The translations under genes were made by a program, and so were the position numbers. The notes beneath the pieces are model-generated. The model had not been told where the DNA came from and did no database searches. It worked only from the letters and a program-made list of their open reading frames with translations. From positions 1-64,000 of the forward strand of contig NZ_MUBK01000008.1 of assembly GCF_002127545.1 (NCBI RefSeq): DNA of 64,000 nucleotides, read 5' to 3'. Of the stretch, positions 63,849 through 64,000 are shown in pieces. Source of the DNA: Xenorhabdus beddingii. GTDB lineage: Bacteria > Pseudomonadota > Gammaproteobacteria > Enterobacterales > Enterobacteriaceae. Each line of letters begins with the position of its first letter. Positions within the stretch are counted from its first letter, which is position 1.

Positions 63849-63887
63849 TGATTCATTTTTATATTTTATATCAAAAAATAAGAATCA
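63849..63887 (+). promoter_or_regulatory. PaaX-type operator upstream of paaA
   Basis: TGATTC at 63849-63854 and GAATCA at 63882-63887 are separated by exactly 27 bases. This is the arrangement reported for PaaX binding in the E. coli paa promoters (TGATTC-N27-GAATCA). PaaX represses until phenylacetyl-CoA binds. The site lies directly in front of paaA. Confidence 0.8.
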
Positions 63888-63901
63888 TAATGGAGCCTAA
63901 A

Positions 63902-64000
63902 ATGATAACTGACCCACTCCAGACGCACTTTGACGCCAAGATCGCTGCGGATCTGTCCATTGAGGCCAAAGATTGGATGCCCGAAGACTATCGCCAGAAT
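63902..64000 (+). CDS. paaA: Phenylacetyl-CoA epoxidase subunit A, start only
   Basis: The first 33 codons (MITDPLQTHFDAKIAADLSI, then EAKDWMPEDYRQN) match the beginning of PaaA, the catalytic di-iron subunit of the ring epoxidase. The EAKDWMPEDYR segment parallels EPQDWMPDAYR of E. coli PaaA. TGGAG precedes the ATG. The gene continues past the window edge and presumably begins the paaABCDE... operon. Confidence 0.9.
   Translation, partial: MITDPLQTHFDAKIAADLSIEAKDWMPEDYRQN

Noticed and set aside
1..64000. CRISPR arrays
   Set aside because: No regularly spaced repeats with unique spacers were seen. All repeats found are directly tandem or palindromic.
1..64000. tRNA or rRNA genes
   Set aside because: No cloverleaf or ribosomal RNA motif was recognised in any intergenic region by eye; a covariance-model search would settle it.

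Overview
The window looks like chromosome of a Xenorhabdus-type member of the Morganellaceae. The backbone genes are typical of Enterobacterales: pstSCAB-phoU, ompR-envZ, greB, tex, feoABC, bioH, gntX, nfuA, glpEGR, glpD and paaZ/paaA. EnvZ has almost no periplasmic domain, a feature described for Xenorhabdus nematophila EnvZ. One intergenic repeat is of the kind shared by Xenorhabdus, Photorhabdus and Yersinia, and Hcp cassettes, small toxin-like loci and decayed insertion sequences are scattered through the window. The genus assignment is inference; no 16S or other marker RNA lies in the window.

Layout. 1-2250: the end of an IS3-family element, a purine permease (adeP) with a PurR box, and a decayed DUF6402-like remnant. 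2259-12059: a complete glucuronate/fructuronate utilisation locus consisting of an UxuR-like repressor, a TRAP transporter (DctP divergent from DctQ-DctM), uxuA, uxuB, uxaC, kdgK and eda. Two TTGGT-N2-ACCA palindromes sit in the divergent dctP/dctQ promoter. 12240-15598: two tandem Hcp-effector-immunity cassettes of type VI secretion, the second collapsed by a deletion that fused the hcp start to the effector tail but kept the immunity gene. 15772-18231: an amino-acid ABC importer without its ATPase. 18403-22998: the pst-phoU operon with phased Pho boxes. 23181-31694: envZ-ompR, greB, tex and feoABC.

31695-41760 is an accessory block inserted between feoC and bioH. It holds an MFS transporter, a secreted protein, a defective ISAs1-family element, a candidate pore-forming toxin with a DUF1240-like membrane partner, a truncated IS1-type gene, an EmrAB-type pump with an AraC regulator, and an OsmC-like protein. 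41763-48049 returns to backbone (bioH, gntX, nfuA, glpEGR, glpD). 48052-51013 carries a small membrane protein, an acetyltransferase, an unrecognised 339-residue protein and an alpha/beta hydrolase. 51498-58229 is the yhfZYX-php-yhfUTS operon, missing yhfW. 58817-61322 encodes two paralogous DXD-motif glycosyltransferases resembling the catalytic part of clostridial-type toxins. The window ends in the divergent paaZ/paaA phenylacetate genes, with a TGATTC-N27-GAATCA PaaX-type operator.

The most unusual signal is not a gene. At least fifteen imperfect tandem duplications of 12-21 bp occur in the window. Many span the stop codon of a gene (dctM, pstA, envZ, greB, feoC, glpR, yhfS, paaZ), or the start codon (ABC binding protein, pstB). 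Several others lie inside coding sequence in frame (yhfX, yhfT). At stop codons they create back-up stops in the same frame or in all three frames.
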